A stretch of 64,000 bases of DNA from VXNE01 sp965200505 (GCA_965200505.1 OZ241343.1:3100001-3164000), one strand, 5' to 3'. Counted from the stretch's first letter, positions 25,474 through 34,459 are shown. Numbers and translations are program-made. The notes: generated by a model from the sequence alone, not told the origin.

Positions 25474-26102
25474 CAACGAGCTCCCAAAGAGGGAGGAAGC
25501 CCCTTATTGAAACCTCTATCGAAGCGGCGCAGGTAAGAGCCCAAGGTGATGTCCCGACCCTTCGCGGATGCCTGAACGCAATCTTCGATGCGAAAATGCC
25601 GTCGTTCCGAACGGAACGCATGTCTGGACAGTGTGCCGTACTTGCCATCAGCGATCTTGTAGTGCGGATCAAACCAACTAGAACGCCACAGCCCCAACAG
25701 AGTTGGCCGCCGGTACCTGACCTCGAATCGTGTGGCCAAAAGACTGTCGTTTCGGATGGCTGCCACTAGGCCCAGCTCCGGCGCTGACTCGACATTGAAC
25801 CAACACTTCACCTTAAGTGTTTCGTGCTCCTTCATGCGATTAACGATCGCGTTGATGGCGTCTGGGTCATTGTAGAGGGAATCGACCATGTGATTGCCGT
25901 CATCATGGATGATGAGGGACTTTTCTGCGTGTGCTACTGCCTTGATGAAGTTGGCGATTGCGACCTCTGGCTCGTTCCTGCCTTGCAACGACAAAACGCC
26001 GTGCAAGTGATGGGCGACGAGCGTCGCTCTAACGCAGAACGCCAACACCGAGATGATGCCTACGGCAATGAGCACCAACATCAATACATGCACAACGATC
26101 AT
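25473..26102 (-). CDS. Membrane-anchored PLD-like protein
   Basis: A 209-residue protein. Residues 3-25 are a strong N-terminal membrane anchor (VVHVLMLVLIAVGIISVLAF). The rest resembles half of a phospholipase D-like fold: AEKSLIIHDDGN (59-70) as an early strand, and DPHYKIADGKYG (146-156) with H147, K149 and D152 as a degenerate HKD site. Related domains cut phosphodiester bonds in lipids or nucleic acids and often work as dimers. The motif is short of the full HxK(x4)D, so activity is uncertain. A good promoter lies upstream and the small membrane protein follows immediately. Confidence 0.6.
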   Translation of the reverse strand: MIVVHVLMLVLIAVGIISVLAFCVRATLVAHHLHGVLSLQGRNEPEVAIANFIKAVAHAEKSLIIHDDGNHMVDSLYNDPDAINAIVNRMKEHETLKVKCWFNVESAPELGLVAAIRNDSLLATRFEVRYRRPTLLGLWRSSWFDPHYKIADGKYGTLSRHAFRSERRHFRIEDCVQASAKGRDITLGSYLRRFDRGFNKGLPPSLGAR

Positions 26103-26179
26103 CGCAGGGCCTCGTTCTGGCAGGGGGCTGGAAGGGCCCCGCTAACCACTGTCGTCGCAAGCCTCAAACTGACAGCGCG

Positions 26180-26207
26180 AAAATAGCATTTGCTTGCACA
26201 ATGTCAA
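26180..26207 (-). promoter_or_regulatory. Sigma70-type promoter for the PLD-like/membrane protein pair
   Basis: Read on the minus strand, TTGACA (26207-26202) is followed after 16 bases by TATTTT (26185-26180). The -35 box is a perfect match and the -10 box is close. Transcription would begin near 26172, about 70 bases before the ATG at 26102. The surrounding sequence is notably AT-rich for this window. Confidence 0.6.
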
Positions 26208-26277
26208 GAAACCCGATTCATGTCGATGTATCAACAGGTTGTCCACAGATTAGACGCTCGCTTCAACGGTGTTGGAG

Positions 26278-27195
26278 TCATCCCAACAACTCCCCCACAT
26301 GAACCGCGGCACAGCGCCCCAACGCCGCCAAGTCGTACCCTCCCTCCAACGTCGAGACCACGCGCCCGCCGGCGTGACGCCGCGCCACATCCACGATCAA
26401 ACCCGTGATCCACCGATAGTCGTCGTCCTCCAACTCCAGTTGCGCCAACGGGTCATCCCGGTGCGCGTCGAAACCGGCGGACACCAAGATGAGCGCTGGC
26501 CGATGGCGCTCCAACGCCGGCAGCCAATCGCGCTCGATGGCGGCGCGGAACGCAACGCTGCCGGTGCCGGCGGGCAGGGGGGTGTTGACGATGTTGGGGC
26601 GTTGCACGTCTTGCAGGCGGCCGGGGTAGAAGGGGTATTGGAAGCTGGAGCACACCAAGGCTTCGGGGCGCTCCATCAGCATCTCCACGGTGCCGTTGCC
26701 GTGGTGTACGTCGAAGTCCAGCACGGCCACCCGCGGCACCCGCTGCAGCGCCGCCAACGCGCCAATCGCCACGGTGTTGAAGAAGCAAAAGCCCATCGGT
26801 GCCGCCGTCTCGGCGTGGTGCCCGGGCGGGCGCACAGCGCAGAAAGCGCGGTCGCTGGTGCCGTCGAGCACCCGTTGCACCGCTTCGTGTACTGCGCCGG
26901 CGGCGAGCCGCGCGGCCCGTGCGGAACCGGGGCTCATCGTCGTGTCCTGCTCCACATACACGATGCCGCTGCTGGGGGACGCCCGCTCCACCGCGGCGAT
27001 GTAGCGGCGGTCGTGGCCAAGGGCGAGGGCGTCTTCGCTCGCCGGCGCCGGTGTCTGGGTGTGAACCTCGTCCAGCAGGCCATCGCTGCCGAGCCGCTCC
27101 AACACCGCGGTGAGCCGCGCCGGCCGCTCCACATGGCCCGGCGGTGTTTCGTGGGCCAGGCAATCCTCATGGGTGAAGAGATCAACGCGCGGCAT
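26278..27195 (-). CDS. Histone deacetylase-superfamily (HDAC/acetylpolyamine) hydrolase
   Basis: A 305-residue zinc deacetylase of the HDAC/AcuC/acetylpolyamine amidohydrolase fold. The catalytic His pair is in RPPGHHAE (H126-H127), and the zinc site includes D160-x-D162-x-H164-H165 in LDFDVHHGNGT. Start ATG 27195 gives PRVDLFTHEDCLAHETPPGH, the usual opening. Substrates could be acetylated polyamines, acetyl-lysine proteins or other amides. It lies 71 bases downstream of an unknown gene that overlaps the MFS, in the same direction as the ATP-grasp/alpha-E module, so it may belong to that transcription unit. Confidence 0.88.
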   Translation of the reverse strand: MPRVDLFTHEDCLAHETPPGHVERPARLTAVLERLGSDGLLDEVHTQTPAPASEDALALGHDRRYIAAVERASPSSGIVYVEQDTTMSPGSARAARLAAGAVHEAVQRVLDGTSDRAFCAVRPPGHHAETAAPMGFCFFNTVAIGALAALQRVPRVAVLDFDVHHGNGTVEMLMERPEALVCSSFQYPFYPGRLQDVQRPNIVNTPLPAGTGSVAFRAAIERDWLPALERHRPALILVSAGFDAHRDDPLAQLELEDDDYRWITGLIVDVARRHAGGRVVSTLEGGYDLAALGRCAAVHVGELLG

Positions 27196-27266
27196 CGTCA
27201 CGCCATCCAAGCCGACCGCGCCCACGGCGAACCGGCACCTTTAGCCATGTTCGCATTGGCCCGCGC

Positions 27267-27767
27267 CTACTCAAAACTGAACGCCAGCACATGGCCACAC
27301 CACGGCGGCACATGGCCCATATGGGGCAGCCCACCCTTGTCGCCACCTTGGCCGAGGGCATCGCGGCCCACCCGCCCGATGCCATCCCCACCCACCACCC
27401 ACAACACTTCGCCATCCCGCGCCACATAGGCATGACGAGCGAACGCCGCCACGTAGATTTCGCTGCGGTGGCTGCCCGGCCCCTGCTGCGGAAACGGCGT
27501 GATGCGCTCGAAGAGCCTCGCCAAGGCCGAATCCTTGCCATCCGGCGCACTTAGCCAATCGAAATCGCTGGCGACGAACTGCCAAGCGTCATCGTGGGTC
27601 AACTCGATGTGCTTCGCCCCCAGCACCGCGGCGCCAAACGCGATGTTGGCGGCCAGCCCGCCGGCGCTCACCGGCTTGTCCAAGAACACCTGTGCCGCGC
27701 GCCGCCGCACGAATGTCCGGCCGGCGCTGCCGAGCGAACTGCCAAGCCTCGGCGCAACCGGATTCAT
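27267..27767 (-). CDS. Unknown 166-residue protein
   Basis: I do not recognise a family. The ATG at 27767 overlaps the stop of the MFS gene by four bases (ATGA), which supports a real, co-translated gene. The N-terminus (residues 1-25) is basic and Ser/Gly-rich. The middle has AGGLAANIAFGAAVLGAKHIELTHDD-like alternating hydrophobicity (about residues 35-60), and the C-terminal third is rich in Gly, Asp and His (GGDGIGRVGRDALGQGG). No membrane span, zinc cluster or enzymatic signature is clear. Its place next to a transporter and an ATP-grasp module is the only clue to its role. Confidence 0.6.
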   Translation of the reverse strand: MNPVAPRLGSSLGSAGRTFVRRRAAQVFLDKPVSAGGLAANIAFGAAVLGAKHIELTHDDAWQFVASDFDWLSAPDGKDSALARLFERITPFPQQGPGSHRSEIYVAAFARHAYVARDGEVLWVVGGDGIGRVGRDALGQGGDKGGLPHMGHVPPWCGHVLAFSFE

Positions 27768-29107
27768 GGGTTGGCCATCGGCGCTTCGTCCTGGGCGAGG
27801 GGCGTGGCCTGTGGCGCATCGGCATCCGCCGCATCGAGGCGCCCGATGTCGCGGGCGTGGCGCTTCGGGTCGAAGAGCGCGAGAAAGGCCAGCCCCAGCG
27901 CGGCCAACAGCGCCACCAAACCGAAGTTCAGCGCGTCGCTCAAACCGGCCGAGACGCCTGCGGCCAAGAAGGCGCCGGCGGAGCGGCTCAAGTTCGCCAG
28001 CGACATGTAGATGGCGAACTGGGTGGCGGCGATGCGCTGGCGGCAGATGGTCATGAAGAGCGCGATGACGGCCACGAACACCACTTGGGAGGCGATCAAG
28101 TGCGCCCCCAGCATCGCCGCCACGAAGGCGTCGTTCCCCCACAGCGGTTGGCTCATGGCGAAGGCCGCCGCGGTCAGCGCCACACCGATGATGCCGACGG
28201 CGAAGAGCCGCTTGCCGCCGAACCGGTCGATGGCCGGGCCGAACAGGATGCCGATGAAGGCGGCCACGCCGCTCAACGGGCCGTACCATGCCGAATAGAT
28301 GTGGTCCGCGTACCCCAAGGTCTGCACTGCGAACACGGGCGCCACGGTGATGAACACGCCCCCGGAGGCACGGGCGAAGAACTCCGCTGCCACCAGCGCG
28401 AGGCTCATGGGCAGGATGAGCGTCTGCGCCAAGTCCTTGAACATCCCGAACACGTTCGTGGGCGGCGCCGGGGCGGCCGCGGCGGCGCCCTCGGTCCAGG
28501 GCAACAGCCGCTCCCCGGCGCGTTCGCGGCAAACCGCGATGAAGGCGAAGATCAGCGCCACGGTGCTGGCGCACACCAGCGCCGCGGTGGCGAGGCCGAA
28601 CTGCGCCAGCAGCAGCCCGCACAGCGCCGAGAACGCCGAGTAGCCGGCCACCTGCCCGAACGCCATCAGCGCGTTGGCGCGGCCCCGTTCCTCCTCCGGC
28701 AACAGGTCGATGGCCATGCCGTCCACCGCCACGTCCTGCACTGCGGCGAACGCCATCACCACGAAGCCGAGAGCCGTCAGCGTCGCAATGTCAACCGGCG
28801 CCGGCACCAACACGAGGGCCAAGAGAGACAACGTGAGCCCGCCCTGCGCCGCCAACACCCACGGCCGGCGGCGGCCCATGGCCGGAAACGAGAAGCGGTC
28901 CATGAACGGCCCGGAGATGAGCTTCAACGCCCAAGGCAGGGTGATCACGCCGATGTACGCGCCGATTTCCGCCGCCCCGGCGCCTTGCCCGGCGAGCCAG
29001 GCGGACATGGCGATCTGCAACAGCCCGATGGGCACGCCTTGTGCGAAATAGAACGCGGTGAAGGCGCCGAAGCGCAGCGTTCGCGAGTCTGCCAACGCGA
29101 GCTTCAT
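27764..29107 (-). CDS. MFS transporter
   Basis: A 447-residue inner-membrane protein with about 12 hydrophobic segments. It opens FGAFTAFYFAQGVPIGLLQIAM and has the loop DRFSFPAMGRRRPW between helices 2 and 3, as in AmpG-like permeases for muropeptides and related peptides. AmpG-like transport would suit a neighbourhood with peptide ligase-like genes, but this is inference. Its start overlaps the alpha-E gene by four bases and its stop overlaps the unknown 166-residue gene by four, so it sits inside a coupled operon. Confidence 0.83.
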   Translation of the reverse strand: MKLALADSRTLRFGAFTAFYFAQGVPIGLLQIAMSAWLAGQGAGAAEIGAYIGVITLPWALKLISGPFMDRFSFPAMGRRRPWVLAAQGGLTLSLLALVLVPAPVDIATLTALGFVVMAFAAVQDVAVDGMAIDLLPEEERGRANALMAFGQVAGYSAFSALCGLLLAQFGLATAALVCASTVALIFAFIAVCRERAGERLLPWTEGAAAAAPAPPTNVFGMFKDLAQTLILPMSLALVAAEFFARASGGVFITVAPVFAVQTLGYADHIYSAWYGPLSGVAAFIGILFGPAIDRFGGKRLFAVGIIGVALTAAAFAMSQPLWGNDAFVAAMLGAHLIASQVVFVAVIALFMTICRQRIAATQFAIYMSLANLSRSAGAFLAAGVSAGLSDALNFGLVALLAALGLAFLALFDPKRHARDIGRLDAADADAPQATPLAQDEAPMANP

Positions 29108-30078
29108 GGCGTTGCCGCGCCACGCCGCCCGGGCGCCGCCGGCTCAACGTGGAAGTAGGTTTTGTCGATGGCGTCGTGCAAGACGTTCAGTTGAATCTGG
29201 CAATCGTCCACGAAATCGTGCAGGGCATCGCCGTCCAGGCACTGCGGTTGCGCCGCGTCCAAATGGCGCACGATGCGTTCGCAGGCGCGGGCGGGTTCCG
29301 CGTTCCTCGGCAGGTGTCGCAGCCCGAACTTGAGCGATCTGAGGCAGCCGGCGTAAGAGCGCGGAAACGCCTCGTTCTTGAACAGGAACTGCAGCACCGG
29401 CCCCCGCTCCACTTGCCCTTGGGTCGCGTACAGGTAGCTTTGCATGGCGTAGAGCGATTGCAACACGCTGCGCCAAATCACTTGCTCGAAGGGCGGGAAG
29501 CCGCCGCTGGCGCTGGGGCGGCGGGCTTGGGCATCGACGATGCGCGTCGTCATGTCGGCGCGTTCAAGGTGGTTGCCGAGGCGCAGGAACTGCCACTTCT
29601 CGTCGTGCAGCATGGCGCTGGAAAGGAATCCCTCGATCTGCTGCACACGCCGCGCCACGCCATCCAAGGCCGCGCCACGGCGGCTGCGCGACGGCTGCCC
29701 GGCCAGTTCCTCCCGCACGAAGAGATACAGCTCGTTGATGTACTGGAACGCCACCCGCGGCATGGCGTCGCGCACGCTGCGGGCGTTGTCCCGGGCGCGG
29801 GCGGTGGAACTGGCGATGGAGGACGGATTCGCCAAGTCCCCCGCCAGAAAGCGCGTCACGTTGCGCTCGTCGGCGTGGGCATGGCGGGCGTCGAAGGCGG
29901 CGCCGCCGCCGGTGATGTCGAGCAAGGGCCGCCAGCCGAGGGACGTGCCGGCGGGCAAGTCCATCAAGAGGTTCGCGTTCACCGCCACGAGCCGCGCGGT
30001 GCTCTCGGCCCGCTCCAGGTAGCGCCCCATCCAGTAGATGGATTCGACGACCCGGGAGAGGGTGCGTGGCTTCGGCAT
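29104..30078 (-). CDS. Alpha-E domain protein (DUF403), module 1
   Basis: A 324-residue all-helical protein of the alpha-E family. The N-terminal signature is LSRVVESIYWMGRYLERAEST (at residues 7-27; LSR, YWMGRY and ERAE are the key parts). Alpha-E proteins occur next to circularly permuted ATP-grasp enzymes and have been predicted to take part in making or attaching peptides. It lies 12 bases after the ATP-grasp gene and overlaps the MFS start by four. A second, clearly homologous alpha-E gene is at 42816-43793 in another module. Confidence 0.88.
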   Translation of the reverse strand: MPKPRTLSRVVESIYWMGRYLERAESTARLVAVNANLLMDLPAGTSLGWRPLLDITGGGAAFDARHAHADERNVTRFLAGDLANPSSIASSTARARDNARSVRDAMPRVAFQYINELYLFVREELAGQPSRSRRGAALDGVARRVQQIEGFLSSAMLHDEKWQFLRLGNHLERADMTTRIVDAQARRPSASGGFPPFEQVIWRSVLQSLYAMQSYLYATQGQVERGPVLQFLFKNEAFPRSYAGCLRSLKFGLRHLPRNAEPARACERIVRHLDAAQPQCLDGDALHDFVDDCQIQLNVLHDAIDKTYFHVEPAAPGRRGAATP

Positions 30079-30090
30079 CGTACGGTAAGC

Positions 30091-31560
30091 CTAAGCGCGG
30101 GGCACCGTGGGGGCTTCGCCGACCACCCAGGTGTCCTTGCTGCCCCCGCCTTGGGACGAGTTCACCACCGTGGAGCCCTTGCGCAGCGCCACGCGGGTGA
30201 GGCCGCCCATCGTCACGTAATGGTCGCGGCCGGAGAGCACGAAGGGCCGTAAATCCAGGTGGCGGGGTTCGAGGCGCCCGTCCGCCAACGTGGGCGCGGT
30301 GGACAGCGTGAGCATCGGCTGCGCCATGTAGTTGCGCGGATTGGCGAGGATGCGCCGCCGACACCGTTCCCGCTCGCGCTTGGTGGCTTGCGGGCCGATC
30401 AACATGCCGTAGCCGCCGGATTCGTTCGCCGGCTTCACCACCAACTGGTCTAGGTTGTCGAGCACATGGTCGCGCTCGTCCTTCTCCACGCAGCGGTAGG
30501 AAGGCACGTTGGGCAGCAGCGGCGCCTCGCCCAAGTAGTAGCGGATGAGGTCTGGCACATAGGTGTAGATCACCTTGTCGTCCGCGACGCCGCAGCCGGG
30601 CGCGTTCGCCAGCGCCACGTTGCCGGCGCGCCACGCGCGCATCAGGCCGGGCGCGCCGAGCAGCGAGTGTTCGTGGAAGGTTTCCGGGTCGAGGAACAAG
30701 TCGTCCACGCGGCGATAGAGCACATGCAGCCGCACCAGCCCCTCGATGGTGCGCACATAGACGCAATCGTCGTCCCCCACCACCAAGTCGCGGCCTTCCA
30801 CCAGCTCCACGGCCATCGCCTGCGCCAGATAGGAGTGCTCGAAGTAGGCGGAGTTGTGGATGCCCGGCGTCAACACGGCGATACGGGGCGCTTCGGCGCC
30901 GTCCGGGGCGGCGGCGGCGAGGCAGCGCTGCAGTTGGCGCGGGTAATCGTCCACCGGGTGGATGGCCAAGTGCTCAAACAACTCCGGGAACACCCGCTTC
31001 ATCACTTCGCGGTTCTCCAGCATGTAGGAGACCCCCGAAGGCACCCGCAGGTTGTCCTCCAGCACATGCACCACGCCATTGCGGTCACGCACCAAGTCCG
31101 AGCCGCACACGTGGCTCCAAACGCCGCCCGGCACGTCCACGCCCACGCATTGCGGGCGGAACTCGCGGGATTTCTCGATGTAGGCGCGGGGCACCACCCC
31201 ATCCTTCAGCGCGCGTTGCTCGTGGTAGATGTCGTCGATGAACAGGTTGAGGGCGGCCACGCGCTGCTTGAGACCGCGCTCGATGGCGTCCCACTCGCGC
31301 CATTGCATGAGGCGCGGGATGATGTCGAAGGGCCACTCGCGGTCGATGGCGCCCAGCGATTCGTCGTTATAGACGGAGAAGGTGATGCCCATGGCGCGGA
31401 TGGCGAGGTCTGCCGCCGCCTGCCGCTCGCCGAGCTCCGCGTCTGAAAGGCGCGCCAGCATCCGGCGCAACGGCCCGGCGCCCGGCCGGGCGCGGCCGCT
31501 TGGCGCGATGAGTTCGTCCCAAACGCCCGTCGCGTTGTATTCTTGCCAGTCGATAGGCAT
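30091..31560 (-). CDS. Circularly permuted ATP-grasp protein, module 1
   Basis: A 489-residue protein of the circularly permuted ATP-grasp type 2 family (DUF404/DUF407). Typical parts are ITFSVYNDE near residue 54, GVWSHVCGSDLVRD, VLEDNLRVPSGVSYMLENR around 166-184, VLTPGIHNSAYFEHSYLA, and the C-terminal YVTMGGLTRVALRKGSTVVNSSQGGGSKDTW (last 40 residues; SSQGGGSKD is diagnostic). Such enzymes are predicted to form amide bonds using ATP. It is divergent from the Anbu gene by 22 bases, so the two probably share a control region. Confidence 0.9.
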   Translation of the reverse strand: MPIDWQEYNATGVWDELIAPSGRARPGAGPLRRMLARLSDAELGERQAAADLAIRAMGITFSVYNDESLGAIDREWPFDIIPRLMQWREWDAIERGLKQRVAALNLFIDDIYHEQRALKDGVVPRAYIEKSREFRPQCVGVDVPGGVWSHVCGSDLVRDRNGVVHVLEDNLRVPSGVSYMLENREVMKRVFPELFEHLAIHPVDDYPRQLQRCLAAAAPDGAEAPRIAVLTPGIHNSAYFEHSYLAQAMAVELVEGRDLVVGDDDCVYVRTIEGLVRLHVLYRRVDDLFLDPETFHEHSLLGAPGLMRAWRAGNVALANAPGCGVADDKVIYTYVPDLIRYYLGEAPLLPNVPSYRCVEKDERDHVLDNLDQLVVKPANESGGYGMLIGPQATKRERERCRRRILANPRNYMAQPMLTLSTAPTLADGRLEPRHLDLRPFVLSGRDHYVTMGGLTRVALRKGSTVVNSSQGGGSKDTWVVGEAPTVPRA

Positions 31561-31582
31561 CGACCGTCAAGGATACACGCCG

Positions 31583-32485
31583 ATGAGTTATTGCCTGGCG
31601 ATTCGCACCGCTTCGGGCTTGGTGTTCGCCAGCGACTCGCGCACCCACGGCGGCGTGGACGACGTACACGCCTACAGCAAGATGCATCGGTTCGAGGCGT
31701 TTGAAGACCGCGTGTTCGTGTTGTTGAGCGCCGGCAACCTGTCAACGACCCAGGCCGTGCTGCGGCGCTTGGGCGAAGGAACGGAATCCGCCGCTGGCCG
31801 AAACGCCGCCGCGGCGGGTGCCCGCAAGCCCGGCGCCGCGTCTCGTCTCAAGCAATTGGCGGCCTTCATGCGCAGTGCCGGCGCCCGGGCTGGCCAAGAA
31901 GCGCCGCGGCGGCCCGCTGCCGGGTCGCCGGCCGCGCCCACGCCCTCGCAAGGCGCCCCCCTGCGCGATGCCGAGACAGTGTTTGACGGCGCGGAGGCCA
32001 TCGGCCGGCTCAGCCGCTCGGTGCAGGAGGAACACCGTGCCGGTGGCGAAGACGCCAAGTTCGGCGCCAGCTTCATTCTGGGCGGCCAAATCGCCGGCCA
32101 GCCACCGGAGCTGTGCCTCATCTATCCTGAAGGCAACTGCATCATGCCGTCGCCAGAGAAGCCCTTCCTGCAAATCGGCGAAATCCAATACGGCAAGCCG
32201 ATTCTGGATCGCTTCCTCACCCTCGACACACCCTTGGCGGACGCCGCGCGTTGCGCCTTGGTGTCGCTCGATTCCACCATGCGCAGCAACTTGGCGGTGG
32301 GCCCGCCCATCGAACTCGCCCTCTATGAGCAAGACGCCTTGCGCTTGGCCCGTCACGAACGCTTCGAGGCGGATGCGCCGTTCCTGCTCGACGTGCAGGC
32401 CAGTTGGTCGGCCACGGTGGCGCGTGGCATGGGCGAGTTGCCGCGCTTTCCGTGGGAAGGTGGCGCGGGCGTGCAGGAACCATGA
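31583..32485 (+). CDS. Anbu proteasome-like peptidase
   Basis: A 300-residue Ntn-hydrolase of the Anbu family, relatives of HslV and proteasome beta subunits. After Met1 the sequence is SYCLAIRTASGLVFASDSRT, leaving Ser2 as nucleophile once Met is removed. Residues about 66-128 form an Ala/Pro/Arg-rich, low-complexity insertion that makes the protein some 50-60 residues longer than usual Anbu proteins. The core resumes at ETVFDGAEAIGRLSR and has SFILGGQI and PFLQIGEIQYGKPILDR. It is divergent from ATP-grasp module 1 and overlaps the M32 carboxypeptidase by four bases. Together they could make and trim peptides. Confidence 0.87.
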   Translation: MSYCLAIRTASGLVFASDSRTHGGVDDVHAYSKMHRFEAFEDRVFVLLSAGNLSTTQAVLRRLGEGTESAAGRNAAAAGARKPGAASRLKQLAAFMRSAGARAGQEAPRRPAAGSPAAPTPSQGAPLRDAETVFDGAEAIGRLSRSVQEEHRAGGEDAKFGASFILGGQIAGQPPELCLIYPEGNCIMPSPEKPFLQIGEIQYGKPILDRFLTLDTPLADAARCALVSLDSTMRSNLAVGPPIELALYEQDALRLARHERFEADAPFLLDVQASWSATVARGMGELPRFPWEGGAGVQEP

Positions 32486-33978
32486 CTTACGCGGCGCTGC
32501 ACGAGGCTTTCGAGGAGCTTGGGCGGCTGCGCCATGCCCAAGCCATCCTCAACTGGGACGAAGCGGTGATGATGCCGGCGGGTGGCGGCGCGACGCGCGC
32601 CGAGGCGCTGGCCACGCTGGCCGGCATCGCGCATCGCCGGCTCGTGGACGAACGCATTGGCGAATGGGCGGAAGCGGCCCTCGCGGACGCGGATTTGGAC
32701 GAATGGCGTCGCGCCAACGTACGCGAAATGCTGCGGGCGTGGCGCCGGGCGCGGGCGTTGCCCGAATCGCTGGTGGTGGAATCGAGCCGTGCGAACGCCC
32801 TCTGCGAGCAAGCGTGGCGCACTGCCCGGCCGGCCAATGACTGGAACGCCGTCGCCGCCCCTCTGGCGAAGGTGCTTGAGCTCACCCGTTCGACGGCGCA
32901 GGCGTTGGCCGAAGCGCTGGACATGGACGCCTATGACGCCCTGCTCGACAGCCACGAGGCGGGTCTCAGCCGGGCGTTCGTCACGCCCCTCTTCGGGCGG
33001 TTGAAGGAGGCGTTGCCAAGCGTCATCGACCGCGCCATCGGCCGCCAACACACCATCGCGGCGCCGCCCGGCCCGTTCCCCATCCCGTGTCAGGAAACCT
33101 TGGCGCGGCGGCTCATGGAGCGGGTCGGCTTCGATTTCGAGCGCGGGCGGTTGGATTCGACGCACCATCCCTTCTGCGGCGGAGACCCGGACGACGCCCG
33201 CGTCACCACCCGCTACAACGAGGACAACTTCCTCGATTCCATGTTCGCCGTGCTGCACGAGACCGGCCACGCCATGTACGAACAGGGCTTGCCGGCGGCG
33301 TGGCGCGGCCAACCCGTGGGGCGCTCCGGCGGCATGGCGCTGCACGAGAGCCAATCGCTCTTCATGGAACAGCAGGTGTGCCGCGGCGCCGCCTTCTTCG
33401 AGTTCGCCGCGCCGCTCATCCGCGAAGCCTTCGGCGCCGACGCCGCGGATGCGCGGTGGAGCGCCGCGAACCTGCATGGCGCCGCGACCCGCGTGGAGCG
33501 CAGCCGCATCCGCGTGGAGGCGGACGAGACCACCTATCCGCTGCACGTCATCCTGCGCTTCGAGTTGGAGCAGCGCCTCATCGACGGCACCCTTGAAGTG
33601 GCCGACATCCCCGCAGCGTGGAACGCCGCGACCGAGGCGCTGCTCGGCTTCGACTTGGGCGGCGAGCACCGCGACGGCTGCATGCAGGACGTGCATTGGT
33701 TCGGCGGCATCTTCGGCTACTTCCCCACCTATACCCTCGGCGCGTTGGCGGCCGCGCAGTTGCATCGCGCCGCGGCGCAAGCGCTGCCGGGCTTGCAGGA
33801 CGCCATCCGGCGCGGCGAGTTCGGCGACCTGCTCGCGTGGCTGCGCCGCGCAGTGCATGGCGTGGGGCGGCTCAAGGACACGCAAGCCATCATCGAGGCG
33901 GCCACTGGCGGCCCGTTGGGGGTGGAGGCGTTCTTGGCGCATCTCGACGAGCGCTACGGCGGCGCGGCCGATGCTTGA
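32482..33978 (+). CDS. M32-family metallocarboxypeptidase (Taq-type)
   Basis: A 498-residue zinc carboxypeptidase, the usual length of the family. The zinc motif is HETGH (H259-E260...H263), followed by the family sequence HESQSLFMEQ and, near the C-terminus, GIFGYFPTYTLGALAAAQL. It should remove amino acids from peptide C-termini in the cytoplasm. The ATG at 32482 overlaps the Anbu stop (ATGA), so it is translated with Anbu. The two proteases would form a degradative arm beside the ATP-grasp module, a link made by context only. Confidence 0.9.
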   Translation: MTYAALHEAFEELGRLRHAQAILNWDEAVMMPAGGGATRAEALATLAGIAHRRLVDERIGEWAEAALADADLDEWRRANVREMLRAWRRARALPESLVVESSRANALCEQAWRTARPANDWNAVAAPLAKVLELTRSTAQALAEALDMDAYDALLDSHEAGLSRAFVTPLFGRLKEALPSVIDRAIGRQHTIAAPPGPFPIPCQETLARRLMERVGFDFERGRLDSTHHPFCGGDPDDARVTTRYNEDNFLDSMFAVLHETGHAMYEQGLPAAWRGQPVGRSGGMALHESQSLFMEQQVCRGAAFFEFAAPLIREAFGADAADARWSAANLHGAATRVERSRIRVEADETTYPLHVILRFELEQRLIDGTLEVADIPAAWNAATEALLGFDLGGEHRDGCMQDVHWFGGIFGYFPTYTLGALAAAQLHRAAAQALPGLQDAIRRGEFGDLLAWLRRAVHGVGRLKDTQAIIEAATGGPLGVEAFLAHLDERYGGAADA

Positions 33979-34456
33979 GCGACGGCGTGGGTGGCGGGGT
34001 CGCGCACTGGCCTGCGCCGTGTGCTGCGCCGCGCTGACGGCCGCCGCCGGCGTGGACGATGAGGCGACCGAAGCCCCCTTGGACGTCGAGACCATCCTCG
34101 CCAACCCGCTGGGCGCCGAAGACTACCGGCGCGGCCAGCGCTGTCTCGGCCGCGGCAACTACCGCAACATCGAGGTGCTCGATGAGCGCAACCTGTTGTT
34201 CGTGGGCCGCCAACGGTCGTGGCTGAACCGCTTGCGCACACGCTGCGTGGGATTGCGTCCGAACATGGTCATCTACATGGACGTGCGCGGCTCGCGCGTT
34301 TGCCAGATGGACGATTTCCGCGCCCGCCATCGCATCGGCGCCGGCTTCCCGACGCCGGCCTGTGTGCTGGGCGAGTTCGAGGAAATCGACGCCGCGCAAG
34401 TGCAGGGGCTGCGTGACGCTCTGCCGGCGCACACCGCACGGGACGAGGATGGGTAG
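33971..34456 (+). CDS. DUF6491-like exported protein A
   Basis: A 161-residue protein. Residues 8-27 (RGRALACAVCCAALTAAAG) look like a signal peptide. The mature part, RCLGRGNYRNIEVLDERNLLF, then LNRLRTRCVGLRPNM and SRVCQMDDF, has three or four conserved cysteines and the pattern of DUF6491 proteins. The function of this family is unknown. The ATG at 33971 overlaps the stop of the M32 gene by eight bases. A paralogue with the same cysteine pattern follows after three bases. Confidence 0.68.
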   Translation: MLERRRGWRGRALACAVCCAALTAAAGVDDEATEAPLDVETILANPLGAEDYRRGQRCLGRGNYRNIEVLDERNLLFVGRQRSWLNRLRTRCVGLRPNMVIYMDVRGSRVCQMDDFRARHRIGAGFPTPACVLGEFEEIDAAQVQGLRDALPAHTARDEDG

Positions 34457-34459
34457 GCT

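Noticed and set aside
26239..26247. TTGTCCACA, similar to a DnaA box
   Set aside because: A single copy with no other boxes, no dnaA/dnaN nearby and no skew information; not evidence for an origin.
24736..26277. Integrated element with attachment sites
   Set aside because: Despite AT-rich sequence and gene remnants I found no integrase, transposase or flanking direct repeats.
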